Assembly: GCF_018494085.1 (NCBI RefSeq)
Contig: NZ_JABBFP010000012.1
Span: 44,954 to 108,953 of the forward strand
DNA: 64,000 bases
Direction of reading: 5' to 3'
Source: Rosenbergiella collisarenosi
Lineage (GTDB): Bacteria; Pseudomonadota; Gammaproteobacteria; Enterobacterales; Enterobacteriaceae
This document shows, one piece after another, positions 53,740-64,000 of the stretch. Within the stretch, counting starts at the first letter, position 1, and each line of letters opens with the position of its first letter. The position numbers and the translations under genes are program-made. The notes beneath the pieces are model-generated. The model worked only from the letters and a program-made list of their open reading frames with translations. It was not told where the DNA came from and searched no databases.

Positions 53740-56700
53740 ATGATGAATAAAGGATTTTCATCACAAGAGAAGGATATTTGTTTCTCAAGAAAACACCTTC
53801 TATGTATCGCCCTCTGCCTCTCGCCTGGCGCTGCTTATGCGCAAAATTATGAAACGCTGACCCTAGACTCATCGGGGTTATGGGAAGATATCGTCATTGT
53901 GAATAACAAAACGACCAACGGGGCATTGGTCATTGATAATGGCGCCAATGTTACGTTAAGAAACGCGAGGATTAATGTGTCGCTGTTTGGCGGTGTTGGC
54001 GTTCGAGTCTATAAATCGTCATTTACCGCCGATCAGTTAATCGTCAAAGTGGAAAACCCCAATAATAAAGCGGTCGCCGTTAATATCGGCCCCTCCAGTC
54101 AAGTGGATCTGACTAACTCTACTATCACGAATGAAGCCATTGGCGATGGCATCGCGTTTAATAGCTATGATGATGCGCCCTCCATCTTGAAGGTCTCGGA
54201 TAGCGAGATCTCGACATATAAAGGCTCGGGAATTAGGGCGATGGCGGGAGAGGTGACCCTAAATAGGGTGAATATCACCGCTCGCGGCGACCACTCCCAT
54301 GCCATTGATATGAATACGGGGACTAAATTCCTCTCCATATTCGGTGGCCATTATAATACCGAAGGTGATGGAGGTTATGGGGTCTGGATGATCCACGATG
54401 GCGGCAAGATGGTCGCGCAGAATGCGAGCTTTGAAACATCGGGTAAAAAATCCCATGGCCTAGTGCTGCAACAGTCCAAGGCCAACGTACCGATGAGCGA
54501 TGCGGTATTAAGCGATATAATTTTTAATGTCACCGGGGATAAGGCTTACGGCATTTACTCGGAAGGTAAGGTAAACGGCTATCGTGTTCAAGTGGATACT
54601 TTGGGCGAGAATGGCCATGGTATCGCCGCCTTGAAAGGCGGGACGATCTCGTTAAATCAAGCACAGGTTTATACCGGTCAGGACTCGTCATTCGGCGTGG
54701 CGGCAGTCAGTGGGGCAACTATTACTGCCAAAGATTTAAGCGTCACCACCAATGGAAAACTTTCTCATGGCCTGTTTAGTGATCAAGGGACGCTAAACAT
54801 CAAAGAGAGTCAGGTTTCCACCGTAGGAAAGGATGCCGCGGGACTCTATGTTGGCGGTGATGGTAAAACGAATAGTTGGTCGTACGACCAAATACGTACG
54901 CTTACCCCCAATGCGGTGATTGCAGATAGCTCGCTAGAAAGTCAAGAAGGCATCGGCATCCTCGGTGTCGAGGGGGCTAGCGCGGTGCGATTGACGAACA
55001 GTGTGGTCAGGAGTGATGTGGACATTGCGGTCGCCGCGCTCACAACCAAAAATAATGCTCAAAAAGATGTTGCTGCGTCCTTGTATCTTGATGCTCAGGA
55101 TAGCCAGCTCATCGGTAGTCTCTATGCCAGAACCGATGATAAGCTGTTTGTGGATCTAAAAGGCACAAAGAGTGTACTGACCGGCAAAGCGTTTAATGTT
55201 GAGCGCCTCGCTTTAGAGAATAGCCGCTGGAATATTACGGGGGATAGCCAGCTAAACAACTTACACAATGAGGGCATCGTCGCTTTTGGCGATAACGATA
55301 GTACAAGCTTTTTGAAGATCGACGGTAACTATAGCGGTTCTGGTGAACTACTCATGAACGCGGTTCTAGCGGGAGACAATTCACCACGAAATCGCGTGAT
55401 TATCAATGGCGATGTCTTAGACGGGAGTACGCGGGTAAGCGTTGCGAATCTCGGTGGGAGCGGGGCGGAAACCGTTCAGGGTATCGAGCTTATCTCGGTG
55501 GGGGGCACCTCTTACGGCCAGTTTACTCAGCAGGGACGTATTGTAGCGGGCGCTTACGAGTATAATCTGGTGAAAAAAGCGCAGAGTTGGTTTCTGAGTT
55601 CACAACAGCCGACACCGGACCCAACGCCGGACCCAACACCGGACCCAACACCGGACCCAACACCGGACCCAACGCCGGACCCAACACCGGACCCAACACC
55701 GGATCCAACACCAGACCCGGATCCAATGCCGATTCCTGACCCTACTCCCGATCCGATTCCGGTCCCCGATCCGATTCCTGTCCCGGACCCGACGCCCAAC
55801 CCTCGGCCAGAGCCGATCTATCGCGTCGAATCCGGTAGCTATTTAGCTAACTACATCGCGGGGAACACTCTTTTCAATACTTCGCTCTTTGAAAGAGAAT
55901 CGGATCCGTTCGAACATGACGCACCCTTGCTGGGACAAAATACCTCGAATCTCTGGCTACGTCAGTCGGGAGGCCGTAGTGGCTGGTCCGACGGCAGTGG
56001 TCAGCTATCGACGAAATCCAATCGCTATGTCGCACAGCTCGGCGGTGCCTTATTGCATATCGAAACGCCAGCAGGTGGGCGCTGGAGTACTGGTGTAATG
56101 GCAGGTTATGGCCATCATAATAATTCGACGTCTTCACATCGGGTAGCCTACCGTGCTAAAGGCTCGGTCAATGGCTACAGCACGGGCATCTATTCGACCT
56201 GGATCAACGATAACTCGGGTAAAGGTGGCTATATCGATAGCTGGATCCTCTATAACTGGTTCAATAACTCGGTTAAGGGCGATCAATTAACGGCGGAATA
56301 TTATCGTTCGAAAGGCTTAACCGGGAGTATAGAGGCTGGCTACGTCTCAGAAGTCTTGCGGTTTAATGGCAGTAAAGGGTCTGAATACCGTTGGTACTTT
56401 ATGCCCTCAGCTCAGCTGACCTATCAGGGGGTGAAACATCATCAGCTGACGGAGGCCAATAATACGCGTATCAGTAATACAGGTAAGAATAATATACAGA
56501 GCAAGCTGGGGATCAGGAGCTGGATACATGGCCGCCATCAGCTCGATCAAGGTACGGAACGCTATTTTCAGCCGTTTGCCGAAGTTAACTGGCTGCATAA
56601 TCTCAAGCGCCACGGCGTCAAAATGGATAGTACTAAAGTTGAACTGGCCGGAGCTGAAAATGTTGTCGAAATGAAGCTCGGTTTAGAAGCTACCCTGAGT

Positions 56701-56796
56701 AAACAAAGCCGCGTATGGGTAAATACGGGGGTACAAGTGGGTAATCAAGGCTATAACGATAATCGCTTAACACTGGGTGGAAAGTGGTATTTCTAA
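53740..56796 (+). CDS. autotransporter adhesin (type Va, pertactin-like)
   Basis: The 1018-aa product has an N-terminal signal peptide (to about AYAQNY), a passenger (about 40-620) with repeated beta-helix strands, a proline-rich spacer of PDPT units (about 623-690) and a C-terminal outer-membrane autotransporter barrel (about 750-1018) ending in the expected aromatic residue (GKWYF). The passenger has no protease triad I can see, so it is probably an adhesin or aggregation factor. A 12-bp DNA repeat encodes the spacer. It is co-linear with the LuxR gene. Confidence 0.9.
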   Translation: MMNKGFSSQEKDICFSRKHLLCIALCLSPGAAYAQNYETLTLDSSGLWEDIVIVNNKTTNGALVIDNGANVTLRNARINVSLFGGVGVRVYKSSFTADQLIVKVENPNNKAVAVNIGPSSQVDLTNSTITNEAIGDGIAFNSYDDAPSILKVSDSEISTYKGSGIRAMAGEVTLNRVNITARGDHSHAIDMNTGTKFLSIFGGHYNTEGDGGYGVWMIHDGGKMVAQNASFETSGKKSHGLVLQQSKANVPMSDAVLSDIIFNVTGDKAYGIYSEGKVNGYRVQVDTLGENGHGIAALKGGTISLNQAQVYTGQDSSFGVAAVSGATITAKDLSVTTNGKLSHGLFSDQGTLNIKESQVSTVGKDAAGLYVGGDGKTNSWSYDQIRTLTPNAVIADSSLESQEGIGILGVEGASAVRLTNSVVRSDVDIAVAALTTKNNAQKDVAASLYLDAQDSQLIGSLYARTDDKLFVDLKGTKSVLTGKAFNVERLALENSRWNITGDSQLNNLHNEGIVAFGDNDSTSFLKIDGNYSGSGELLMNAVLAGDNSPRNRVIINGDVLDGSTRVSVANLGGSGAETVQGIELISVGGTSYGQFTQQGRIVAGAYEYNLVKKAQSWFLSSQQPTPDPTPDPTPDPTPDPTPDPTPDPTPDPTPDPTPDPDPMPIPDPTPDPIPVPDPIPVPDPTPNPRPEPIYRVESGSYLANYIAGNTLFNTSLFERESDPFEHDAPLLGQNTSNLWLRQSGGRSGWSDGSGQLSTKSNRYVAQLGGALLHIETPAGGRWSTGVMAGYGHHNNSTSSHRVAYRAKGSVNGYSTGIYSTWINDNSGKGGYIDSWILYNWFNNSVKGDQLTAEYYRSKGLTGSIEAGYVSEVLRFNGSKGSEYRWYFMPSAQLTYQGVKHHQLTEANNTRISNTGKNNIQSKLGIRSWIHGRHQLDQGTERYFQPFAEVNWLHNLKRHGVKMDSTKVELAGAENVVEMKLGLEATLSKQSRVWVNTGVQVGNQGYNDNRLTLGGKWYF
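55608..55724 (+). repeat. 12-bp tandem repeat encoding the PDPT spacer
   Basis: About nine near-identical copies of a CCGGACCCAACA unit encode the proline-rich linker of the autotransporter. Because the unit is a multiple of three, slippage would lengthen or shorten the linker without a frameshift. Degenerate Pro/Asp repeats continue to about 55815. Confidence 0.88.
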
Positions 56797-56947
56797 TTTG
56801 ACCTAACTGTTTGCTCTAAGGTGGAAACGGACTGTATAGGAAATATTCAGTTGATGCAGAAAGTTTCCGCCTTTTATATTATGCTATGACATCAATAATC
56901 CGGCTTTCTGACTATGGAACGTCGATGTACTAGCTAGTGGAGCCCGC

Positions 56948-58021
56948 ATGCGATTTAATTATCTTATCGTACCTATCATTACTCTTCTCTGTTCCTGCAG
57001 TAGCCACTCGCATCGTGCAGATAATCAAACTATGCCACAGGGCGGTTTTTTATTAAAACCTGCCACGCTAGGTCAAAATGAATTGACCGGAGACTTCGCC
57101 GGAAATCCGCGCGCAGAACAGTTTATTGATATGATGGTTGAGAAACATAACTTTAACCGTCAACAATTAATCGGATGGCTTAGCCAAACTCGCCGTCTCG
57201 ATTACGTACTCCGTCTTATGGATCGCCAAGCACCGAATTACACGCCTGCGCCAGGCCCTAACGGTGCATGGTTACGCTACCGCGCTAAATTTATTACTGA
57301 CTCTAATGTGCAAAATGGGGTGGCATTTTGGAACCAATACCGCGATGCTCTCTCACGTGCTGAGGTACAGTACGGCGTTCCTGCCGAAATTATCGTTGGT
57401 ATAATTGGCGTCGAGACGCGTTGGGGTCGAGTGATGGGTAAAACCCGTATTATCGACGGACTCGCGACGCTGGCCTTCGACTACCCCCGCCGAGCGACAT
57501 ACTTTAGTAGCGAGCTTGAAACCTTCTTATTAATGTCGCAACACGAAGATGACAATCCGCTGAATTTACGTGGATCCTTTGCCGGCGCGATGGGCTACGG
57601 CCAGTTTATGCCCTCTGCTTACAAACAATTTGCCGTAGACTTTAATGGCGACGGACACATTAATCTTTGGGACCCAGTCGATGCGATTGGTAGTGTCGCG
57701 AACTACTTCCAGAAAAGCGGATGGAAGACTGGACAGCCAGTAGCCATTGTTGGCACTGGACAAGCGCCAGGGTTAGATAATGGCTTTGCCACGCGCTACT
57801 CCGTTGCCCAGCTACAAAACAGCGGGTTAACGCCACAGCAGGCGCTGTCTGGCTCACAAAAAGTGAGTCTATTACGTCTCGATATGGGAAGCAGTTATCA
57901 ATATTGGTTCGGTTTGCCGAATTTTTATGCCATCACCCGTTACAATCATAGTACTCACTATGCGATGGCCGTCTGGCAGCTCGGCGAATCAGTACGAGCT
58001 TCTCGACAAAATAATCTGTAA
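56948..58021 (+). CDS. mltB: membrane-bound lytic murein transglycosylase B
   Basis: MltB cleaves peptidoglycan glycan strands, forming 1,6-anhydro ends. The 357-aa product is a lipoprotein (Cys near 18 in LLCSCSS) with the catalytic glutamate in GIIGVETRWGRVMGKTR and the GYGQFMPSAYKQFAVDFNGDG segment. It is anchored in the outer membrane. It is the first conserved right-flank gene after the accessory region. Confidence 0.94.
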   Translation: MRFNYLIVPIITLLCSCSSHSHRADNQTMPQGGFLLKPATLGQNELTGDFAGNPRAEQFIDMMVEKHNFNRQQLIGWLSQTRRLDYVLRLMDRQAPNYTPAPGPNGAWLRYRAKFITDSNVQNGVAFWNQYRDALSRAEVQYGVPAEIIVGIIGVETRWGRVMGKTRIIDGLATLAFDYPRRATYFSSELETFLLMSQHEDDNPLNLRGSFAGAMGYGQFMPSAYKQFAVDFNGDGHINLWDPVDAIGSVANYFQKSGWKTGQPVAIVGTGQAPGLDNGFATRYSVAQLQNSGLTPQQALSGSQKVSLLRLDMGSSYQYWFGLPNFYAITRYNHSTHYAMAVWQLGESVRASRQNNL

Positions 58022-58130
58022 GTCGTCTTAGAAAAGTGAGTATCAGGTTACAACGTTGCGATCTGATACTCTCCTCACCAAGAAACATGGCTAAACTAGT
58101 GGTCTAGATGACTAAGATGGAGCGACTAAT

Positions 58131-58637
58131 ATGTCAGATCAAATAGAACTCCTCAGCCGACGACTCGGGCAATCCCTCACGCAATCTCAGTCGACAATCA
58201 CCACCGCTGAATCCTGTACAGGGGGCGCAATCGCTAAAGCGCTGACCGATATTAGTGGTTGTTCCGCTTATTTCGATGGTGGCCTCGTGACCTATAGCGA
58301 ACAGAGTAAACAACGCTTCTTAGGGGTGCAGGAACACACCCTTCAGCAGCATGGCGTAGTCAGTGAAGAGGTCGCCGCAGAAATGGCCCAAGGCGCCTGT
58401 GCCGCGCTATCCGCAGACTATGCCATTGCCGTCACGGGATTCGCAGGCCCAGGAGGAGGAACCGCTGAGAAACCAGTGGGGACGGTTTGTTTCGGCTTTG
58501 CCTCATCGTCGGGGACCGTGATCACCTGCCAACATCATTTCACCGGCAGCCGTGAAGTCATTCGCCAACAATCCGTGCAGTTTGCGTTAGAGAAAGCGCT
58601 AGCGTCTTTTTTCAAAATTAAGCTTGATACTGTATGA
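58131..58637 (+). CDS. pncC: nicotinamide-nucleotide amidase (CinA C-terminal type)
   Basis: The 168-aa product is the CinA C-terminal fold: TTAESCTGGAIAKALTDISGCSAYFDGGLVTYSEQSKQ, the ITGFAGPGGG-type loop AVTGFAGPGGGTAEKPVGTV, matching E. coli YgaD/PncC. It deamidates nicotinamide mononucleotide in NAD recycling. Its stop codon lies inside the LexA box of recA. Confidence 0.94.
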   Translation: MSDQIELLSRRLGQSLTQSQSTITTAESCTGGAIAKALTDISGCSAYFDGGLVTYSEQSKQRFLGVQEHTLQQHGVVSEEVAAEMAQGACAALSADYAIAVTGFAGPGGGTAEKPVGTVCFGFASSSGTVITCQHHFTGSREVIRQQSVQFALEKALASFFKIKLDTV

Positions 58638-58651
58638 CTATACAGTATAAT
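58624..58651 (+). promoter_or_regulatory. recA promoter with LexA (SOS) box
   Basis: A -35 TTGATA (58624-58629) and -10 TATAAT (58646-58651) are separated by 16 bp that form the perfect LexA operator CTGTATGACTATACAG (58630-58645). The SOS repressor would block the promoter directly. The pncC stop (58635-58637) is embedded in the box. Confidence 0.92.
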
Positions 58652-58662
58652 TACCCCAGTAA

Positions 58663-59778
<1,116 letters not shown>

Positions 59779-59799
59779 CATCGAGTTGTAATATAAATA

Positions 59800-59831
59800 A
59801 CGGGAGCCTGCGTAAGCGGCTCCCGTTTTGC
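59800..59831 (+). terminator. rho-independent terminator after recA
   Basis: CGGGAGCC (59801-59808) pairs with GGCTCCCG (59818-59825) around a 9-base loop, followed by TTTT. In E. coli a similar terminator partly separates recA from recX. Confidence 0.9.
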
Positions 59832-59859
59832 GTTGTAGCGATGAATAGAAGGGGCGCCC

Positions 59860-60372
59860 ATGGAAAAAATAACACCGCCAAAAGAGGTCACTTATACCCA
59901 GTTACTTCAACGTGCTGTCTGGATCTTAGGTCAGCGCGATCATGGCACGGAAGAGTTACGCGAAAAACTACGTCTGTCTATCTCACGGAAGGCCCTACGG
60001 GATAATACGCCTGAACTCTATTTGCCTGACGCAACACTAAATAGTGTGTTGGAGTGGTGCGTAGAGCAAGGATATTTAAACGATCAACGATTTTGTCAGC
60101 ACTACATCAGTCAACGCAGCCGTCGCGGTTATGGGCCGCAACGCGTTAGCCAAGATCTACAGCGCAAAGGAATAGCATCGTCGCTGATCGTGGATGCCAT
60201 GCGGGATAGCGAGGTAGATTGGCAGCAATGTGCACGTGAGGTCGCCGAGAAGAAGGCCGGACGTCGTTGGCCCACGACCTATCCCGAAAAGGTGAAGCTA
60301 CAACGTTATCTTTACAGCCGAGGCTTTCAAGGCGAAGATATTCGTGCTGTTTTCGAAAATTTTCCCTCGTGA
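59860..60372 (+). CDS. recX: RecA regulatory protein RecX
   Basis: The 170-aa helical product matches RecX: RAVWILGQRDHGTEELREKL, NDQRFCQHYISQRSRRGYGPQRVSQDLQRKGI and KLQRYLYSRGFQGEDIRAVF. It inhibits RecA filament growth. It lies 81 bp after recA beyond the terminator, so it is expressed by readthrough. Confidence 0.94.
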   Translation: MEKITPPKEVTYTQLLQRAVWILGQRDHGTEELREKLRLSISRKALRDNTPELYLPDATLNSVLEWCVEQGYLNDQRFCQHYISQRSRRGYGPQRVSQDLQRKGIASSLIVDAMRDSEVDWQQCAREVAEKKAGRRWPTTYPEKVKLQRYLYSRGFQGEDIRAVFENFPS

Positions 60373-60510
60373 ATAAGATTGAGATTTTACTTCCCCGTGA
60401 AGAAAACTTATCTTATTGAGACTTTTAGTTCCACGATCATAGGTCGACTGTGAATAATCCAGTGACTTAGATGAAACGGAACGTCTGTTAAGCAAGATAC
60501 CAGGACATTT

Positions 60511-63141
60511 ATGAGCAAGAGTACTGCAGAGATTCGCCAGACGTTTCTCGATTTTTTCCAAAGCAAAGGCCACCAAATTGTTTCTAGCAGCTCGCTAGTA
60601 CCAAATAATGACCCGACGTTACTCTTTACTAACGCAGGGATGAACCAGTTCAAGGATGTGTTCCTCGGCCAAGATAAGCGTGATTACTCACGTGCAACGA
60701 CCTCGCAACGTTGTGTCCGCGCAGGGGGTAAACACAACGATCTTGAAAACGTCGGGTACACTGCACGCCATCACACTTTCTTTGAAATGCTCGGTAACTT
60801 TAGTTTCGGTGATTACTTTAAACGTGAAGCCATTTCATTCGCGTGGGAACTCCTTACAGGCGCTCAATGGTTTAATTTACCGAAAGAACGTTTGTGGGTC
60901 ACCATCTACGAGACCGATGATGAAGCGTGGGATATCTGGGAGAAAGAAATTGGTATCCCAGCAGAACGCATCATCCGTATTGGCGACAATAAAGGCAGTG
61001 CTTACGCGTCAGATAACTTCTGGCAGATGGGCGATACGGGACCTTGCGGCCCCTGCAGCGAAATTTTCTATGATCACGGCGACCATATCTGGGGCGGTCC
61101 TCCAGGCTCTGCAGAGGAAGATGGTGATCGTTATATCGAAATTTGGAACATCGTATTTATGCAGTTCAACCGTCAAGCTGACGGTACGATGCTGCCTCTG
61201 CCTAAGCCTTCTGTTGATACCGGAATGGGCTTAGAGCGTATTTCTGCCGTACTGCAACATGTTAACTCTAACTACGATATCGATTTGTTCCAAAAACTGA
61301 TCGCGTCAGTTGCACAGGTCACTGGAACGCAAGATCTAACGAATAAATCGTTACGCGTTATTGCCGACCATATTCGTTCTTGTGCCTTCTTAATTGCGGA
61401 TGGCGTAGTCCCTTCTAACGAGAACCGTGGCTATGTCTTGCGTCGTATCATCCGTCGCGCCGTACGCCACGGCAACATGCTAGGGGCACAACAGAGCTTC
61501 TTCTATAAACTCGTCGCGCCACTGATTGCCGTGATGGGCAGTGCAGGCGAAGAGTTACAAAAACAACAACAGCATGTTGAAAACATACTCAGAGCAGAAG
61601 AAGAACAGTTTGCGAAAACCTTAGAGCGTGGATTAGCACTTCTTGATGAAGAGCTTGCTGCACTTCAAGGCGATACCCTACAGGGTGAGATTGTATTCCG
61701 TCTCTACGACACCTTCGGTTTCCCTGCTGACTTAACGGCAGACGTCTGTCGTGAGCGTGATTTGAAAATCGATGAAGCTGGCTTCGAAGCGGCAATGGAA
61801 GCGCAACGTCAACGCGCACGCCAAGCCAGCGGCTTCAGCGCGGACTATAATGCGCAGATCCGCGTAGAGAAAGACGCCGAGTTCAAAGGTTACGACGAAT
61901 TAGCGTTTACTGCTACGGTGAGCGAAATTTTTGTCGAAGGCCAATCGGTTCAGAAACTTCAATCGGGGCAATCGGCCGTTGTCATCCTCGATAAAACCCC
62001 GTTCTATGGCGAGTCGGGCGGGCAAGTCGGTGATACTGGCGTTATCGTGACAGACCAAGGTGAATTTACCGTAGAAGATACACAAAAATACGGTAAAAGC
62101 CCGGGACATTTAGGCCGCTTAGTCACCGGTGAACTTGCGGTTGGGCAACAGGTTAATGCGCGGGTGAACGAAGCTAGACGTGCTAAAATCCGCCTCAACC
62201 ACTCAGCGACTCACCTGCTGCATGCAGCGCTACGCCAAGTCTTAGGGCCACATGTGGCGCAGAAAGGCTCTCTCGTTAACGATAAATACCTACGTTTCGA
62301 TTTCTCTCATACAGAAGCGATGACTGCACAGCAGTTACGCGAAGTAACGGAAATCGTCAACCAGCAGATCCGTCTCAACCTGCCTGTCACGACCGATATC
62401 ATGGATATCGAAGAGGCTAAGCAAAAAGGCGCAATGGCTCTGTTTGGTGAGAAGTATGATCAGCAAGTCCGTGTATTGACTATGGGGGATTTCTCCGTAG
62501 AGCTGTGTGGCGGGACACACGCCCAACGCACCGGTGATATCGGCTTATTCGTCCTAGATTCTGAGTCAGGGACTGCGGCAGGGGTGCGCCGTATTGAGGC
62601 ATTCACCGGCGAGCGTGCCTTAGCGACGGTATTTGCTGCCGAAGACCAATTAACGCAAATAGCACAACTGATCAAAGCGAATAGCACTAATCTTAATGAC
62701 AAGGTGAAGGCGCTAGCTGAACATGCTCGAGTACTGGAAAAAGAAATTCAGCAACTTAAAGACCAACAAGCTGCGCAAAAAAGTGCTTCGCTCGCCGACC
62801 AAGTGAGTGAGATCAATGGCATTAAGGTTTTAGTCAGTGAATTACCATCAATTGATCCCAAGCTACTTCGTACCATGGTTGATGACCTGAAAAACCAATT
62901 AGGTTCAGCAGTGATTGTATTAGGGACCACCAGCGAAGATAAAGTTTCGCTTATTGTTGGTGTCACTAAAGACCTGACTGACCGTATTAAAGCGGGTGAA
63001 CTAATTGGGCTTATTGCACCGAAGGTGGGTGGCAAAGGGGGCGGTCGACCGGATATGGCGCAAGCGGGTGGAAATTTACCTGAGGCTTTAACGGCAACCT
63101 TGGCAGACGTTCCTGGAATTATTTCTGATAAATTACAATAA
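60511..63141 (+). CDS. alaS: alanine-tRNA ligase
   Basis: AlaRS charges tRNA-Ala and edits mischarged Ser/Gly. The 876-aa product equals the E. coli length. It starts [18 protein letters not shown], with class II motifs ([29 protein letters not shown]), the editing-domain zinc ligands ([28 protein letters not shown]) and a C-terminal coiled coil and C-Ala domain ([15 protein letters not shown]). Confidence 0.97.
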   Translation: MSKSTAEIRQTFLDFFQSKGHQIVSSSSLVPNNDPTLLFTNAGMNQFKDVFLGQDKRDYSRATTSQRCVRAGGKHNDLENVGYTARHHTFFEMLGNFSFGDYFKREAISFAWELLTGAQWFNLPKERLWVTIYETDDEAWDIWEKEIGIPAERIIRIGDNKGSAYASDNFWQMGDTGPCGPCSEIFYDHGDHIWGGPPGSAEEDGDRYIEIWNIVFMQFNRQADGTMLPLPKPSVDTGMGLERISAVLQHVNSNYDIDLFQKLIASVAQVTGTQDLTNKSLRVIADHIRSCAFLIADGVVPSNENRGYVLRRIIRRAVRHGNMLGAQQSFFYKLVAPLIAVMGSAGEELQKQQQHVENILRAEEEQFAKTLERGLALLDEELAALQGDTLQGEIVFRLYDTFGFPADLTADVCRERDLKIDEAGFEAAMEAQRQRARQASGFSADYNAQIRVEKDAEFKGYDELAFTATVSEIFVEGQSVQKLQSGQSAVVILDKTPFYGESGGQVGDTGVIVTDQGEFTVEDTQKYGKSPGHLGRLVTGELAVGQQVNARVNEARRAKIRLNHSATHLLHAALRQVLGPHVAQKGSLVNDKYLRFDFSHTEAMTAQQLREVTEIVNQQIRLNLPVTTDIMDIEEAKQKGAMALFGEKYDQQVRVLTMGDFSVELCGGTHAQRTGDIGLFVLDSESGTAAGVRRIEAFTGERALATVFAAEDQLTQIAQLIKANSTNLNDKVKALAEHARVLEKEIQQLKDQQAAQKSASLADQVSEINGIKVLVSELPSIDPKLLRTMVDDLKNQLGSAVIVLGTTSEDKVSLIVGVTKDLTDRIKAGELIGLIAPKVGGKGGGRPDMAQAGGNLPEALTATLADVPGIISDKLQ

Positions 63142-63157
63142 GTTAAATTGATTCATC

Positions 63158-63190
63158 TTAACGCCTAATACATCAGTATTAGGCGTTTTA
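63158..63190 (+). terminator. rho-independent terminator after alaS
   Basis: CGCCTAATA (63162-63170) pairs with TATTAGGCG (63177-63185) with a 6-base loop, then TTTT. Confidence 0.88.
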
Positions 63191-63383
63191 TAAAATCATT
63201 TAATTAATCTCTTGATAAAGTCAGGTAAGAACTCTGTATTTCGGCTAAACTATTATTAAGCATGAGTAATGACGGATTGAGTGAATTTTACTAATAAAAT
63301 ACGGTCCTAACTACTTAGTGTTAACGATGGATGTGCCGGGTTGTGCAGAGACCCGACCTTTTTAATCTTTCAAGGAGCAAAGA

Positions 63384-63569
63384 ATGCTTATTCTAACTCG
63401 TCGAGTTGGTGAAACCCTCATGATCGGTGATGAGGTTACAGTGACGGTACTCGGTGTCAAAGGGAACCAAGTAAGAATCGGTGTTAATGCACCTAAAGAG
63501 GTTTCGGTGCACCGTGAAGAGATTTACCAACGCATCCAAGCTGAGAAAACTCAGGACTCTGAGTATTAA
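63384..63569 (+). CDS. csrA: carbon storage regulator CsrA
   Basis: The 61-aa RNA-binding protein matches Csr[41 protein letters not shown] and the key Arg44 in VHREEIY. It represses translation by binding GGA motifs and coordinates glycogen, motility, biofilm and often secretion systems. An AAGGAGCAAAG ribosome-binding site precedes ATG 63384; the GGA in it could mediate autoregulation. Between alaS and tRNA-Ser, as in E. coli. Confidence 0.97.
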   Translation: MLILTRRVGETLMIGDEVTVTVLGVKGNQVRIGVNAPKEVSVHREEIYQRIQAEKTQDSEY

Positions 63570-63605
63570 TTTATCTGCACTTACCAGGGGCAGGTTTAGC
63601 GAAAC

Positions 63606-63642
63606 GGCTGTGAAACATAATTATGTTCACAGCCTTTTTTTT
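63606..63642 (+). terminator. rho-independent terminator after csrA
   Basis: GGCTGTGAA-ACAT pairs with ATGT-TCACAGCC (63606-63634) with a one-base bulge and an AATT loop, followed by T8. Confidence 0.92.
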
Positions 63643-63723
63643 AGGTTTAAGAGCGAAATTTGCCGATGTATTGTGCTAATTGCTGCGCTTTTGTGCAAAC
63701 AAACAATCTTCTCGAAAAAGTGT

Positions 63724-63751
63724 TTGACTTATAAGTCGGGGAAAGTAATAT
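63724..63751 (+). promoter_or_regulatory. tRNA operon promoter
   Basis: A -35 TTGACT (63724-63729), 16-bp spacer and -10 TAATAT (63746-63751) are followed by a GC-rich discriminator (GTGCGCC), typical of stringently controlled tRNA promoters. Transcription would reach tRNA-Ser about 70 bases later. Confidence 0.75.
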
Positions 63752-63825
63752 GTGCGCCAACGCAGCAACGAACGGTTACGTAAGTTTCCATCGGCGCTAA
63801 GTTAAGAAGTAATAAGAAGTAAATT

Positions 63826-63918
63826 GGTGAGGTGGCCGAGAGGCTGAAGGCGCTCCCCTGCTAAGGGAGTATGCGGTCAAAAGCTGCATCGAGGGTTCGA
63901 ATCCCTCCCTCACCGCCA
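63826..63918 (+). tRNA. tRNA-Ser (anticodon GCU)
   Basis: A 93-nt tRNA with an encoded CCA end. GGTGAGG pairs with CCTCACC, the anticodon stem CTCCC/GGGAG encloses GCT, and the long variable arm of serine tRNAs is present. It closely matches E. coli serV apart from one T-stem pair change. Confidence 0.98.
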
Positions 63919-63923
63919 TTTAC

Positions 63924-64000
63924 GCATCCGTAGCTCAGCTGGATAGAGTACTCGGCTACGAACCGAGCGGTCGGAGGTTCGAATCCTCCCGGATGCACCA
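63924..64000 (+). tRNA. tRNA-Arg (anticodon ACG)
   Basis: A 77-nt tRNA with encoded CCA, ending exactly at the window edge. GCATCCG/CGGATGC acceptor stem, anticodon loop CTACGAA with ACG (deaminated to ICG by TadA). It reads the same as E. coli argQ/V/Y/Z. Only 5 bp separate it from tRNA-Ser, so they share a transcript; further copies may follow. Confidence 0.98.

Noticed and set aside
55554..55799. Gly/Val-rich open frames antisense to the autotransporter linker
   Set aside because: Produced by the 12-bp repeat, which has no stops in several frames.

Overview
The window is chromosomal DNA of a gammaproteobacterium of the order Enterobacterales. The left edge has the ispD-ispF-truD-surE-pcm-nlpD-rpoS/mutS block and the right edge has mltB, pncC-recA-recX-alaS-csrA-tRNA-Ser(GCU)-tRNA-Arg(ACG). 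Both follow enterobacterial gene order and the proteins closely match E. coli homologues in length and motifs. An Erwiniaceae-like genus is a reasonable guess, but no single gene here proves a genus.

Layout. 1-8631: housekeeping block (tail of ftsB, isoprenoid synthesis, tRNA modification, stationary-phase survival, sigma-S, mismatch repair). 8632-15489: AT-rich accessory stretch with a 56-aa small protein, a decayed HExxH VgrG/Rhs-related gene next to an intact immunity-type lipoprotein, a YczE membrane protein divergent from a MocR regulator, a 9-bp tandem repeat, and a small minus-strand operon (ABM monooxygenase, ACT protein, ArsR-type regulator). 15490-28277: an organosulfur-type scavenging cluster. 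It has a Dpp-like ABC transporter, a luciferase-like monooxygenase and a CMD/AhpD double-domain protein on the plus strand. On the minus strand are a DszA/NtaA-type monooxygenase, two SfnB-like acyl-CoA-dehydrogenase-fold oxidoreductases and an FMN reductase, together with a frameshifted plus-strand TauE/SafE exporter. 28348-52966: a type VI secretion system (T6SS) physically interleaved with a complete chaperone-usher fimbrial set. 53128-56796: a LuxR-type regulator and an autotransporter adhesin. 56948-64000: the conserved right flank, including the LexA-controlled recA promoter and two tRNAs.

The most unusual part is the hybrid T6SS/fimbria locus. From a 425-bp divergent control region rich in inverted repeats, the minus arm reads tssF-tssG-tssA-fimbrial adhesin-GlcNAc-type glycosyltransferase-DUF1795 (Eag-like) chaperone. 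The plus arm reads major pilin-chaperone-usher-minor pilin-tssB-tssC-hcp-tssJ-tssK-tssL-tssM-vgrG-PAAR-unknown-tssE. The tip adhesin is thus 1 bp from tssA on one arm and the rest of the pilus operon precedes tssB on the other, so both machines look co-transcribed. No tssH/clpV is present in the window. A glycosyltransferase and an unrecognised protein lie inside the locus and are candidates for new components. Effectors are not obvious in the main locus; a broken effector-like gene with its intact immunity-type partner lies about 18 kb away.

All assignments come from reading the sequence and remembered family knowledge. No database search was run.
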